64,000 nt of DNA from Paragonimus skrjabini miyazakii (taxonomy: Eukaryota; Platyhelminthes; Trematoda; Plagiorchiida; Troglotrematidae): the NCBI GenBank assembly GCA_014338405.1, contig JTDE01000714.1, positions 65,571 to 129,570 on the forward strand, given 5' to 3'. A model generated the notes under the pieces. The model was given only the letters and a program-made list of their open reading frames with translations. It had not been told where the DNA came from and did no database searches. Each line of letters opens with the position of its first letter. Within the stretch, counting starts at the first letter, position 1. Below, piece by piece: positions 48,661-60,599 of the stretch. The translations under genes and the position numbers were made by a program.

Positions 48661-49789
48661 ATAATCGGGTGTAAGCCGCTCGAAAATACCTGGTATGTCA
48701 CATAACAAACGTAGTATGCTAAAGAAGAGGAAATTTACCCTGTGTATTCGGTACAGCTAATGACACGGCATTACACACAAACACTTTCACCGACAATTCC
48801 AAACCTGCCGCGGAAAAAAAAGCTCGATGTTCACGCTTAAGAGAAATTATGACTGGTGGAAGATCACGCTAGAATAGGGCGTCTACCTATGGACTAAAAT
48901 GAGCTAGGTTCAAAAACTGATCAGCCAGTCACAAACCGCGCATGGTAAAACATACCACCTAACGTAAAACACACCAACAATAGGTCTGCCCAACACGCTG
49001 ACCGACTCAACTGCAAGCAGCAAAATGGTATTGATGCTCTTGCACACGAAGATAGGCAGAGGTGGCATGCCTGCTAGCCAAGAAGACAAGTACACGATGA
49101 CTGAAACCCTGGTTTCATTCTATGCCGGAAAGCTCAAGATTTCACTGAACATCAAACCAGCTGTTAGCTATCCAAACAGCTGGTAGAGAATTTGAGACCA
49201 GCTGGAGAGGCTGATAGCATCCAGCCCGCGTGTAACTCTGAATGTTACGTGAAGGGGTTGTGCCATATAGACTGTACAACCTGGATGGTGACTGGAAACA
49301 GTGAAAACGAACAGACCAGGGTGAAACACAGCAATAAAAAGAGGCTTACTATCAGCCTGAGCCGAAAGACAACGCAAGAAAATGACGCAAATTAAAAGGT
49401 AAAGTTCACGTGACGACTATTCTAACTGCCTAACACAAAAGGTGATATAGCAGGAATAAGAAACAAAGAGTGCCGAATACAGTAATTGTGATATCTAGAA
49501 AAACGGACAGCGCAGAACATCGCACTAGAACAAACGAAGGTGAGCATCCACGAATAGCAAACCAGAAAGGTTGCTAAGGGGGATTAAATGCTGTATTATG
49601 AATTTTATAAATAATGGGACGGGAGAACCTCAGGCTTGACTAAAACAGGGGTTTCGCGTGATGATCATCGTATTCAATTGAAACATAGGCAAACATAAAC
49701 CAGAGTTCTCAATGAAGGTTATACACTACCACTGTCAGCCAACCAATGAATAGGAAACACTCGGTTGGGCGTGAAGTACTAGTACCGAG

Positions 49790-49866
49790 GACCCTATGAC
49801 AGCTCAGTGGTAAACGCGCCGACTACAGCCGACCACACGATCGCAGGTCGGAACTCCGGTTACTGT
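49790..49866 (+). repeat. tRNA-like pol III unit, probable SINE head
   Basis: 'gacagctcagtggtaaacgc' is a good A box (TRGCNNAGTGG-like) and 'cgcaggtcggaactccggt' is B-box-like. No cloverleaf could be completed, so it is a tRNA-derived repeat, not a tRNA gene. Confidence 0.4.
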
Positions 49867-51160
49867 GAGGGCTTCTGTTCAGATTTGGTGAGTTTATGGA
49901 TAAATATATGACTCAATAAGCTACATGCTAGCAAGCATCTAGTAATGTATGTGTTGACAAAGTGACTAGGTCGACCAAACATTGCATGACTATTTGAGTT
50001 GCTTCTAATGTCTCCGCTAGAACATGGTAGCAAGGTTAGGTGATATGCAACTGAAGTGTTGTTTAGTAACGATGGCACACAAAATATAGTAAACACATGT
50101 TCATTCAGTTACCAGTAGTCACGTCGTGGTAAGAACCAGTATAGGTCGAAAGTGGAGATGTTCCAACGTGTGGCACACATTGCCTAGCCCAAACATGCTA
50201 TGGCAAGTCACAGCGTACTAAAGCCAAAGTCCGTCTGTGGTTTAAACTTTGGAGGCCAGCAGATCATTCATCAACCTAGAAGGGTCTCAAATTCTACATG
50301 AGGGAGAGCGTTACCACATCTAAACTTGAGGAAAATGACTAGTGTCCGTCGAGTGTCGATTGTGCCTCAAATGTGTGCGCTAGGTGCACAACAGTGGTCA
50401 AAAGGCCCACTGGGTGAGGAGGAAGATGAGTATAAATAACGATTAAATAACAGGTGGTGGTGAATAATATGAGAACTGGCTGACCTCGTGTGATCTTCAC
50501 AAGAGAAAGCAGTGTTATTTCAAGCGTTTTGACCAACGCAATCGAAGGATGATATCGAGTGACACTGATATGGCAAGTGATGGAAAGAGAACGTCCGCTC
50601 AACCGATGAGAAGAAATCGCCTGAGGAGACCCCGTGATCCTACACTATAACGATTAAACAGTCACTGCGCTCCAAACTCGGACATATATGGATAAGAACT
50701 GAAGATACTTCCAGCTGACGTTCTGTATAGTGTGGCAGGACGTGTAATTATTCTCCTCAAAAAAAGCAAGTTGTCTAAACAAAAGAACGGATAGGTGGAC
50801 CCCAATTCTACTCGCTGTAGAAGTACGCCGCGCTTTTGACAACCATAGTTTTCACCGACAATTATTTCCGTGTCATAACATCATAAATGACTGCAGCATG
50901 AACAGTCAGCTCGTGACAAACTGACCGACGCACACAGCTGTTCGCAGTTTTCGCATTCAGATACGTGTGAGAACAAAACACAAGTCTAGTGGTTTCTATC
51001 AAATTCAGCTTATCAAAGGTTTGTCTGAATGCGAAAACTAGGGTCTAGTTTGAACATTGTTACAGTCATAAAGATCAAACTCTCCAAACTGAAATGAAAA
51101 ACGAAGGCACGATCCGTTTGATTTGTTGATGTCAACTACTTCAGTTTACCTGAGAAGCTA

Positions 51161-51715
51161 ATGACCGTTAAGATAGGCAAACCACAAACTGCAAACAAAG
51201 AGTCTGTTTATATTTCCTTGCCCTTCACGAATGATGCCGTCGCTGAAATCGTGACCAAGAAGCTTAGTGTAGCAATCAGTAAAATGTATTTCGCAGCTAA
51301 ACAATGCGTTCAGTTTACCTCCACACTAGTATTGCACTCCCAGTTGAAAGATTTATTCTGTTCAAGCCACCTTTTTTGTATTTACCGTTTCGTTTGTTCC
51401 TGTGGATCAAGCAACATACACCGCGCAACATGGCGATTACCAGAAAGCATTCGGGAACACCAACTGGTGTAGCTAACGCCAGAATCGATGAGGCCCTGAT
51501 CGCCTGTGATCGCTACGCATCTGATCCAGTCAACCCACCTGATCAATCAGACCGATTCGTTTAAGCCAATCTATCGAACATGTGGTACACAATCGAAGCG
51601 GGTCAAAGGTCGTATACTGTCAATTACAGAGGCCATTGCGAATCGCCTACACTCATCACCACTGTGCGCCCAAAAACGGTTAATCAAAACGTTGAACCAT
51701 CCATAGCCGTGTAAG
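51161..51715 (+). mobile_element. PLE 3' fragment (copy 5): linker plus decayed GIY-YIG
   Basis: Reads SVYISLPFTNDAVAEIVTKK and QFTSTLVLHSQLKDL, typical PLE linker. The endonuclease start is decayed (VCSCGSSNIHRATWRLPESI, where YIGRT has become NIHRA). Frameshifts then lead through the C-terminal part, ending SSPLCAQKRLIKTLNHP near 51650-51703. There is no RT upstream. The element lies antisense within the 7.5-kb DDHD1-like intron. A hammerhead-like motif follows at 51906. Confidence 0.8.
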
Positions 51716-51905
51716 CAAACCCAGGACAGAATGATCGCGAAGATGTGACGCATCTCTCGCAGATTTCGTATAACTCACGTGATCGATGTTCCGTAACTAA
51801 GTCTGATGACTCAAACCAGACAGAAACTACTGACCGACATCTTTTGCCTCGGTGATATTTTATTTAACATCCCCATCGAACCCACATAAATGTGCTGTAT
51901 TTAGC

Positions 51906-51918
51906 CTGATGATGAAAC
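51906..51918 (+). ncRNA. Hammerhead-like boxes downstream of PLE copy 5
   Basis: CTGATGATGAAAC carries an intact CUGAUGA box and an intact GAAAC box separated by one base, so helix II is missing. It lies about 190 bases after the endonuclease end, the place where the other PLE copies have their motif. As it stands it cannot fold as a hammerhead. It may be a deletion derivative or chance. Confidence 0.25.
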
Positions 51919-52802
51919 ATACGAGCACGTTTACTACGCGTTTTTTCTCAGGACTAAATCGGGCATATTCGAAGTAGCTGAGACGTGTTGGTCATGGGGT
52001 TATCGAATGGAATGAATAACTGTTCATCAAAATGGTCGGGCAACTTGAACACTATTCATGAAAGTGTGCAATCGGGAGTTTAGCAATAATGAATTGGACA
52101 TGACTAAACATGACAAACATGACTTGACTGGCTCACTTCAAAATCACAAGGAACGGGATGTAACTGGCGCTCCGAAAGAGAATATGCACAAGCGACGAGC
52201 GCAAAAACTCCGGCTCAGCGTCTATTTCATAGTGAGTCAGCTGAAATTCCATCCAAATTTTACATCGTGTGCTCTAGTGTGAATGATGTAACTCAACCAT
52301 TTTTAACAAAACACAAATATTTCGGACACACACAGTACTGTCACTAACACCAGACCAGATCACAGAATACTTGCAACGCATAAATATCGAGTGCATTAGT
52401 GTTAATGGGTGCAAGTTAGTCAATCGATCGCATGTTTCACAACAAAGCTGTGAATGTTTGTTCACAATTTTACGGACATAGTACTTGGATAGCATAGAGT
52501 GCGCAGTCGCCAAATGCAACAATTCTAGCTGAGTTAAGGAGCTGAACTGCATGCTGCCCAACTGAAACGACTTAGATACTGTGCTGCGGAAAGACAAACA
52601 CATTTACGATGAGCGCTAACAATAAAGAAGACAGCATTCATCGACTAATCACATAAGAATTAGCTCAAACAAGAGCGCAAAATGTCTACGGGTTTTTGCT
52701 TTTAAAGGGCCCGACCAAAACCATCTATTGGAACTAGAAGTATGAGTGGTGTGCAGTTGGTCATAACCTAGCAATTAGCTCTTCAACACACCTGAATGCT
52801 GA

Positions 52803-52972
52803 TGAGTAGTAGGGGATTTTGATTTCCATATAGATTGAACATCACTCATAACTGATCACAGCTATCGCATTCCCATAGACATTCCAGTCGGTCCCTTTCG
52901 AAAAGAAGTGCTAGACTCGAGTTTCGCTCTCATTAGAGTTCGTCAGTAGTGCATATCCTTGCCTGAATGCAT
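52803..52972 (-). repeat. SINE body, minus orientation
   Basis: Blocks 'tagtaggggattttgatttcc', 'cgcattcccatagacattcc' and 'gctagactcgagtttcgctc' match the other copies in reverse order. The head is missing. It lies about 140 bases from another copy in the same orientation. Confidence 0.7.
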
Positions 52973-53107
52973 TTATAAGTTGTGTCCACTTATGAAAGGG
53001 TTTTTTCAACGGCTGTTCAACCTTCCATTTGAACAGGGAACTGGCACTTCAACTGTTCTATGTCAAGTAACTAGAGGTTAGTTTAAGTTACGATACAACG
53101 TAGTTAC

Positions 53108-53312
53108 TTCGTGGTGAATAGCAGGGGATCTTTGGTTATTATAAACTGAGCATTACTCGCAATTGATCGCGGCTTTCGCATTCCCATAGACTTCCCAGAG
53201 AGCCGCTTTCGAAGCACTAGGCTCAAGTTTCGCCTTTTTACAGCTCGTCAGTAGTTCACATACGTGTCACGACCGGAATTTCAACGGTGGTCAAGCGTTC
53301 AGACGGCACCTT
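53108..53312 (-). repeat. SINE body, minus orientation, with part of head
   Basis: Blocks 'agcaggggatctttggttat', 'gatcgcggctttcgcattcc' and 'ggctcaagtttcgcc' are followed by 'gtcacgaccggaatttcaac' and 'gtggtcaagcgttcagac', a diverged head. It is tandem to the previous copy. Confidence 0.65.
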
Positions 53313-54944
53313 TTTTTGTCAGCACGTTACATTAGACACACGTGAATTATTATATGCGAGTACTAAACAACCCTCCCTCGTCGGAGAGATACTTTCATAT
53401 TGTTGTGGCCGTAAACGATGCTTGGCCTGCGAAGTTGTTTAAGGTATGAAACCACGTACAGATTAAATGAAAACATAGGACAGCAAACGTGTACATTCAT
53501 TTGCATAGCTGACGTCTATCCACACACACTGGGCAGCAGTACAATGTCATTCGTCTTGGTGACATGTCTCCTATTGTATGTATACACTGTTCCAATAGTC
53601 TCTTCTAGTCCCTCGTCTACCTGGCGTAGAGATCTGTCTGTTAGTTCCCGAATGTATGTACTACAGTACTCACAGATGAAACTGCCTGTTAAACTATAAC
53701 ATGTCTCTCGTCTGAGACCACTGTTCATTCCACATCACTCAGGTCATTGATTTGTTGAAGCATGTGTGCTGCTTCCCGGAATGTTATGTTCACCTGTTAC
53801 TTTTTCAGGATAGCCTCGAATAATTTCTTAATTTGGCCAAACCATCAAAACATCTATAAGACTGTAGACGAGTGAATAATTCATTGACTTTATTGTCGTC
53901 CATCACTCTACAAAAAGGAATAACGTAGAAGTCAAAATTTTGTTTTCTATAACTCAATCACTTGGGATTTGTTTTACAAGTATTTTTTAGATTTTCAGCC
54001 ACATCATCATCATCATCAAAGACAGCAATACATCAGTGGTTCACACTGACGCTTAACTGCTACACAATCACGAAGAAAAAACAAACCCTGTATAGGAAGA
54101 GAGAAGAATAAAAGAGAAGGGGAGGGGGACCTAACCACTAAAAAATAGCTACGTCTACATTCAAACATACAACATCAAGGCACCTATACCTCGCAAACAG
54201 CCACATCCAAATGCAGATATTTATTTGCACTTCTACTTTTGATATACCGTTTGAAGTCCACACAAACCCAGGTTACGTACGTTTGAATCAACCATAGAAT
54301 TGAATCAACGTTTATTCTGGAGGTTATTGGCTGCGGTCCTTAATAAAATGACTTATGGATTTAAGTGTGATCATCATTATCTTGTAGTGTAGGCTTATTG
54401 GAGTAACTGTCTTCCATTTAGAGATATGAGTATGTAGAACACTGACAATTCACATCTTGGGATGCAAAAGGTTTATGGATTCCACTCGAATTGGATTGAG
54501 AAAACGACTATTTAGTAGAACTCCGAGTGTCCTCAAAAAACAGCCAGCGTTTTCGCAGTCGTACAATTAAAATTGTCTATCTGGAATCGTGATAGATCAA
54601 CCTGATTTCATCCTGGACATTACTTCTAATTGATCAAGCAAGCCGTCTAATGATTCATGCAATTTAAAAATAGCAACTATTGGGAAACGGAACACCGAGC
54701 GTAATGAAAGAAAAGACTGATAATAAGCTGACAGAAGCTGCACGAACTTAGTAAAACAGATGTATTAACAGAAAACTTCTGAATTTGTAACCAGACGCAC
54801 AAACTTGAAGATGGACAATAGCGAAAAATCGCGAAAGTGAACGTCAAACGGAATTCTTTTTCTTTCTGAGTGTATCATCTTGATGTTTCATAGGACACCT
54901 GAAAGTCAAGTTGTTGTCAACAAACTGCTCAGATAACCGAATTT

Positions 54945-54985
54945 CAAGTCATCATCTTTATATATATATATATATATATGACTTG
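54945..54985. repeat. (TA)n microsatellite flanked by an inverted repeat
   Basis: A (TA) run of about 20 bases (54959-54979) is flanked by CAAGTCAT and ATGACTTG, so the whole can form a hairpin or cruciform. Confidence 0.7.
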
Positions 54986-55443
54986 TAGGTCGACTGCCTG
55001 ACCGGTCTACTGACAACCACGTGACATTATCCGGTGCTCTATGTAGCATCAAGAATTCTTCTTTACGGCTGAAGGTTGGGCACCTTGGTGAAGTTCTGAA
55101 AACTCTTGAAAAATAGGTGCTTTCAATTCAGTCACATAATAATTTTAGGGAGAGTTTCCATTCTTATCCTCTGACTATATGCAACCGAATGAATTTAACC
55201 CGGTGCAAATTAGACAACATTTCCCTACATGCTTTCGAAATCAAACCTGGTTAGCAAGCTATCTAAACAAAGGACAGTGCAAAGTAGCTACAGCCCGAGA
55301 GTGTTAACTCGGTGGTCGGAAGGAATACAGTCAAAGATAACATGCGCGAGAATATGTATATAAAGGTTGACGATGATAAAGCAATATAATTATGCGCTGT
55401 CCAAACTAGACTAGCTGGCCGCAAACACCCAATGAAAACTTAC

Positions 55444-55562
55444 TCCGTCCTAGCGGCCTCCAACTGCAGACTTAACTGGGCAAGCCGGTGAAGCCTTTGT
55501 GAAGACATATCCCGACCGAGTGCGGCAGACCCTTTGGAAACCCCAATAGGTTGTAAGAAATC
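55444..55562 (-). CDS. DDHD1: DDHD1-like, coiled-coil exon
   Basis: 119 bases, acceptor gatttccaccgcag and consensus donor GGA|GTAAGT, phase 0 to 2. It reads DFLQPIGVSKGSAALGRDMS and then SQRLHRLAQLSLQLEAART. Joined to the next exon it gives an uninterrupted coiled coil (LEAARTEVSRLEQELYRSL). DDHD1 has a helical linker here between the lipase motif and the DDHD domain. Confidence 0.85.
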
Positions 55563-56434
55563 CTGCGGTGGAAATCAGTAGTGTACATATAGGTATACGT
55601 GGACTCAGCTTATACTGAACAATATAAACGAATTGTTGGAGAGAGGAAAAGTGAGGCCTGCCTCAAAAGAACTGTGCTGTAACAGGTCAGATGTTGGTGA
55701 GCATGTGGAAGAGCAGCTTCCAAACCGTGTAGTAGTGAGAATAACGTCGATCGGGTAGTTTAAAAGTGGACGATCGGCGGATGTAAGAGGACGATAAAGG
55801 AATAACAGACAGGAGGGGTGGCAAATGGAAGTTTAGTGACAGAGATGATACCAAAAAATTAGCCTGATGATTTAACTGAGTGAGCTATCCCATTTAAGAA
55901 TATTCAGTACAGTGCATTCTGTAATAGAACAGATAACAGACAACCAGATATTTATGAGCTATTTTCTAATTAATTGTTTACGTTACGTATATGGAGAGAG
56001 AAGGATGAAGAATCAAAAACGTTTTTGTATTTCTAACTTAATGGATGACCGATGGACGCAAACATGCTACCTTTATGCATGCAGGAAACGGAATATGGAC
56101 TGATACGTATGCGGCTGAATAAAACAGTGCACGACCAGCGCCTCTTCAGGGTAAAATATAGGTGATCGAAAAAATAAAGCAAGGCTCGACACACTGAAAT
56201 AAAACTATCCTTGGACAAAGTAAGCTTACACGTAGTCGACGGTTAGCAGTCCAGCCGTGGATGACGACAATCAATTTGTCCACTGGACTCAATTCCCAGC
56301 ACAAAAGCAGTTCATGACGTATACTGGCTGACAAAAAATATTCTTTCCAGGATATACGTTCAAACCAGGGGAACAGATTTTCGACCATATATATTTCTCT
56401 GAAAAGGACAGTCCCCAGTATTGACTGTCTAATA

Positions 56435-56845
56435 GCTGGTTACTGCTCCGTTAAACCGATCAAAGCTTTCAGTTTTCTCCTCATACTGCTCACGTGATAT
56501 TCAACATAATGTTGAGGCAGTATACTTCATGCATCAATTGGTACATGGTCCAAATGTGATGCGCATTCAAAGTCACGATCACCGCCAACGATGCAGCCTA
56601 ACTAATCCCAAGCACGTTCAATCGGATTCCGAACTGGTGATCGATAAGACAAGTGTAGAAAGGAAATTCCACTCCACGTCAAGACGTCCTTCAGTGTTTT
56701 GTAGACCTGTAGTGTTGCGTTGCCTTTTGGCAAGATCCAATAGTTGGAATTGCCAACCACGTGAAACGAATGGTTCTGTAACATTTTTTCATAGATCACA
56801 TCACGCAGAGTGTTTCTGAAGACTTCGTATTTTTCATTCATTCAA
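56435..56845 (-). pseudogene. Tc1/mariner-type DDE transposase remnant
   Basis: The minus strand reads RDVIYEKMLQNHSFHVVGNS, then NATLQVYKTLKDVLTWSGIS and SYRSPVRNPIERAWD, the C-terminal part of a Tc1-like transposase (normal motifs DNA..H and SPDxNPIE). It continues with stops to LPQHYVEYHVSSMRRKLKAL, matching the usual C-terminal helix. The second catalytic Asp (DNA) reads Gly-Asn-Ala and the Asp of SPD is Val, so it is dead. Terminal repeats were not found. It lies in a DDHD1-like intron. Confidence 0.7.
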
Positions 56846-56899
56846 GTGATATATCACGTAGAAATAGAACTACCGTCGTTATGCATAGCAAGTAAGGTG

Positions 56900-57250
56900 A
56901 TGCAGTAGTGTGTTCGGCTGATCGGTCTGAGGTCCGTTCTGTTTTCACTGTTAAGGTCCTTGATTCTCTGTTCCGCAGCCTCTTCGTTGTTGCAAATATT
57001 AATACACTGGGCAAGTGTTAACTGTCTCACTCTCAGTAGTCTCTTGGTAATTGCAACGTCCTAAACGCCAAGAACCATTCAATCACGTATGAGATTGTCC
57101 CTTTTGCACTTTCAAAAATGGCACATCCTAGCAGTCATTCTACGAACCTATTGATCATTGTACCTAGATCATTTTTGTCATCGTCGTCAGCAAAAATCAC
57201 ATTCGTCAGGATCAGTCTGCCTCCGAGGTCAACCGGCCGAACCCGAAGGA
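56900..57250 (-). pseudogene. Ty3/gypsy Gag remnant
   Basis: Minus strand, reading from 57250: ILTNVIFADDDDKNDLGTMI and NRFVE, then a stop. After several frame breaks it reaches VAITKRLLRVRQLTLAQCIN, ICNNEEAAEQRIKDL. This is the Gag pattern 'RLL-R---LTL--AI-IC---E-A' of gypsy-type LTR elements. Stops interrupt it at several points. No pol or LTR could be assigned. It lies in a DDHD1-like intron next to the Tc1 remnant. Confidence 0.6.
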
Positions 57251-57344
57251 GTTATACTCACTCGGGCGAAAGGATGATGGGACAAGTGAGATGTAGACAG
57301 TAGAGGTTGCACAGATATACCAGTACACAGATAACAATCTTAGA

Positions 57345-58020
57345 ATGGCTCCACTAATCCGGTTAACTAAAGGATTTTATGCTGAAGCACACACCACACT
57401 GAACAACATTTTGACCTCGAAAAGTGAAACAGACTCAAGGGAAAGGGTTACTGCAACAAATTTAATAGGAGACAGCTTAGGAATTAGTAGGGCACTTCTG
57501 CTTGATTTTCTTCCCAACCAGCCCGATGAGGTGACACACACCAACAATTCCGTCTAGCACTCTTCAACGTTGTGTGCTTGAATTTGTTACGAGGCTGAGG
57601 TTATCAAGCTTTTCATCTTCTAACGTTGTTGCGTAAGCAGCCAGTTCAAGTGTATCAGCTCCGAGATGAGTCTTGTTTACTCCCTCCATTTATGCCTCTT
57701 TTTATTTGATCTCATTCTTCCTCGGTCGCTCGTGTTGTCCGCAATCTATCCACTGTGGGCCCTGACCATATTCAACGACGGTGTCGAGATATTTCTTTGA
57801 GGGTTAGAATAACCCCGCCCCGATCTGGTCGCCCAACCTATGTTGCCTGCCATGTCTCGCCCGTTGGTCTGATCTCGTTGAGCCATTACTCATCCGGTAG
57901 CCCATGCCGTCTCCGATCTGCTCGTTATGGACTTTTGGACGTAACTCACCCCCCTCCGCGTGGAGGAATTCCACCGAGTGTTGGAATACCTGTACCTCCG
58001 GTTTGATAATCCAGCACAAT
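57345..58020. other. Unassigned block including a GC-rich stretch
   Basis: It holds a 70-codon plus-strand frame (57345-57557) without recognised domains, then a clearly GC-rich stretch (about 57740-58010) open on both strands for over 70 codons. Its position upstream (in gag orientation) of the gypsy remnant would suit an LTR or leader region, but no repeat partner is visible. Its function is unknown. Confidence 0.3.
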
Positions 58021-59540
58021 ATGATAACAGTGCTTCGGCGATATGAACTGTAGTGATATCACTGTCAAAATCAAACACAGCTCGAAAGACTATCCAATAC
58101 AAAATGAAGCCCTTTTTTAGAATTTTGATGACTGTCAAATTGCTGGCGTTAGTGTCATGTTGAACAGTTACTTATCCACAAAAGAAAAGTAGAATTCGCT
58201 TGTATGACTTGGGAATTCCATGTACTCGTTTTTTTCTAGTAATGTGTTGATGGAGTGGTTGCGTAATATCAGGTTCCGCCCTTGTGGTCGAAACTTACAA
58301 AAACAATACTGTCACTCTAAAAAACAGCACCACGAAAATCAGAGGTTTTCTTTTACTCGACCTGCTCCGCGAAATATGGTTGAAACATTATCTAGATCAA
58401 CTTCAACTCTGGTAGAGTTTACTCAATAATCTATATCCAGAACTTTGGTTGAAAACATTGTAAACCGTGAACTACGTTGAAGCTAGGAGGGGGCTGTCTT
58501 GGGACTTTACAAGGTACTGCTTAAATGGGGTTCACACATTGTATCCCGGAGATGTATTTGGGTCAGTTGGAAGCTTTAGTTGTGAAACCCCATTTATCTA
58601 AAAGTACAACTTTATTTTGAGTTTTCGAATAAACGATAGGTGAACAGGCTACTTCGACGAATTGAAGTTGAACGTAATGAAAGGCCAAAAGTGTGAAGAA
58701 GAAAAGAACCACCGAAATCCGTTGATCAATCAAAACCGAAAACACGTCCTCGACCGTTTTTCGAAGGATGAAAATCGAAAGAGTTACTTGTGTAATTTCG
58801 CTCTAAATCCTACGAACTTCAAGACAGCATTCTAGTTTCGCTAAATTGCTCGGTTAGCTGAAAACAACAAACATTTTCCGACTGTGTGAATCATGCAAAT
58901 TTGTACGCGCAGCGTTAGGCTGCTGAACGTATGGGAGTCTACCCATGAATCACACCTATGTAAATCAAATTTCACCCCAGATAATCCACCAGCAAATAGA
59001 TGCAGAAGACTTAACAATCAGACGGCTGAGGTTTCAAAGCACGGTTACAATGAGCATACTCGTCTGCTTAAATAAGGGTAGCCTGAAAATGTTCAGCCAG
59101 CAGGTGACCATAGCATATCATTTAGCAGCAGACACCTTGTGGTGTAATATTTACAAACTGAAATTGGAATACTGTTCGTCTATTCATTCACAATGTAAGC
59201 ATATGGAAGGTACTGCGGTTGGAACTTTCTTTCGAAGCAAAAGTGATGTGGAACAGCTGGAAAGAAGAATGTACCGGAAAGGACAAAAATGGAGAAAAAC
59301 AAGGCTGATCAGAAATGTTACGGATGCAAGCATCCAAGTGACCACAGCACGCTGCCATTTAGGACAACGTTTCTAAACAGTAAGTTGACTGACCACGAGG
59401 GCAACGAAAGGGTAATCGGCATCTGCTCACTGTAAAAGTGGATAACATTTAAAAAAAACATCAACGAAAAACAGCTTTATCAAAAACAGGAAATTGTAGG
59501 TCAGAAATTGGTGATAGGTGAGTATTTGAAATCCCTGGTG
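58021..59540. other. DDHD1-like intron, unassigned
   Basis: It contains a 143-codon plus-strand frame at 58945-59376 without recognisable domain or coding-like composition. It is probably chance, so it is not called as a gene. No repeat family recognised. Confidence 0.35.
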
Positions 59541-59557
59541 GAAAAATTTCAACTTAC

Positions 59558-60050
59558 CGTTGTTGATGTTTCCATCTGGTGGTCAGTGCCACTGTTCTCT
59601 TGGCATTCAGGTGTTAGCAAGTCGGATCTAAGCGATCTACGGTTAAATGTTGGGCTAGTTGGATTGTACACCGGTTGGCTCCAACCAGTGATCAAGTCAT
59701 AAATAAGCACACAGCCTAACGAGTGTGCGATCACAGAAACTCGACCTCCTCGTGATTCGAATAGAGGATTGCGCAAACAGAACATGGCGTACAGGCGGTT
59801 CAATTCAGTCAACAAACTGGCGCTGATTTCGGCTCGATACAACGGGCTCGTGTAATACATGATATCCATCGCAGAGCTGTTCAAAGTGGTTCGCAGCCCC
59901 CGTACGTGGACAGGGGTGATAGAGTCCACTGTATCACCGTCCAGCTGCAGCGAGGAACGCCATTCAACAGGTAGAAATTCCACACGTTCACCTGCATATT
60001 CGGGCGAGCCGAAATATTTGGCCCTGAGTTTGGCGCACGATTCTCGTAGA
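59558..60050 (-). CDS. DDHD1: DDHD1-like, lipase catalytic exon
   Basis: 493 bases; acceptor actcttatag and consensus donor ACG|GTAAGT. The first base completes a codon from an upstream exon outside the recognised set. It reads LRESCAKLRAKYFG, then VEFLPVEWRSSL, DGDTVDSITPVHVRGLR, NSSAMDIMYYTSPLY and GGRVSVIAHSLGCVLIYDLI. The serine of AHSLGC (codon 59720-59722) is the lipase nucleophile. The first position of the G-x-S-x-G elbow is Ala instead of Gly; I recall human DDHD1 having Ser there, so deviation at that place is tolerated in this subfamily. A polar linker follows to the donor. Confidence 0.95.
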
Positions 60051-60599
60051 CTATAAGAGTGAAAAATACAATTCTAATCTGTTAATTTTAGAGAATAAGT
60101 CAAAATGCACCCCATGATTACGCGAACTAGTAACAGACAAATGCGAACACAGTGAGCTTAATATATCTACACTGAATACTATGATGAAGCCTGTTAAAAC
60201 TGTGATGCAATACACGAACAGACTGTAAATGATGTTCACAGTAAGCAATTTAACAAATTGGAGGACAGATGAAGAGCAAAGAAGCACGCAAGACTTTTTT
60301 TCCTGTGACTGGGAATCGAGCTAATACCAGTGCAGTGTATACAGAATAGGTAATTAAAGTATGTTGGTCAAGGTTCACGGATTGCACTACTACACACAGA
60401 AACAACGGCGATACCCTCAGTCGCCGGTTGTACTGCTACAGGGTAGAATGTGATATTGGGGTTCACATTATATCAACCGCGACGGGAAAAATACCATACA
60501 GCAGACGTAATGAAAAATGATCGTTCGAGTTGATGGAGAAAATCGCGGTGATCGACTAGAGTCAACGAGGCGATCACCCACTCCTTTCGAGACGATAAG

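Larger units (their letters stand above)
38086..60050 (-). other. DDHD1: DDHD1-like phospholipase A1 gene, 3' seven exons
   Basis: Seven exons join in phase from 60050 down to a stop at 38086 and encode the C-terminal 587 residues: 59558-60050, 55444-55562, 47744-47933, 45337-45486, 40723-40881, 39426-39555, 38086-38609. Intron sizes are about 4.0, 7.5, 2.3, 4.5, 1.2 and 0.8 kb. The family (intracellular PA-PLA1) hydrolyses phosphatidic acid and other phospholipids at the cytosolic face of membranes. The HSLGC nucleophile motif and the RGIRPG motif match DDHD1 rather than DDHD2/SEC23IP as I recall those sequences. The N-terminal exons lie beyond the window. Introns carry PLE, Tc1/mariner, gypsy and SINE remnants plus one assembly gap, none of which breaks an exon. 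Confidence 0.9.

Noticed and set aside
49790..49866. A functional tRNA gene
   Set aside because: A and B boxes are present but the acceptor stem and anticodon arm do not pair; it is better explained as a SINE head.
58945..59376. 143-codon plus-strand frame as a gene
   Set aside because: No domain, no splice or start context, antisense in a DDHD1-like intron; probably a chance open frame.
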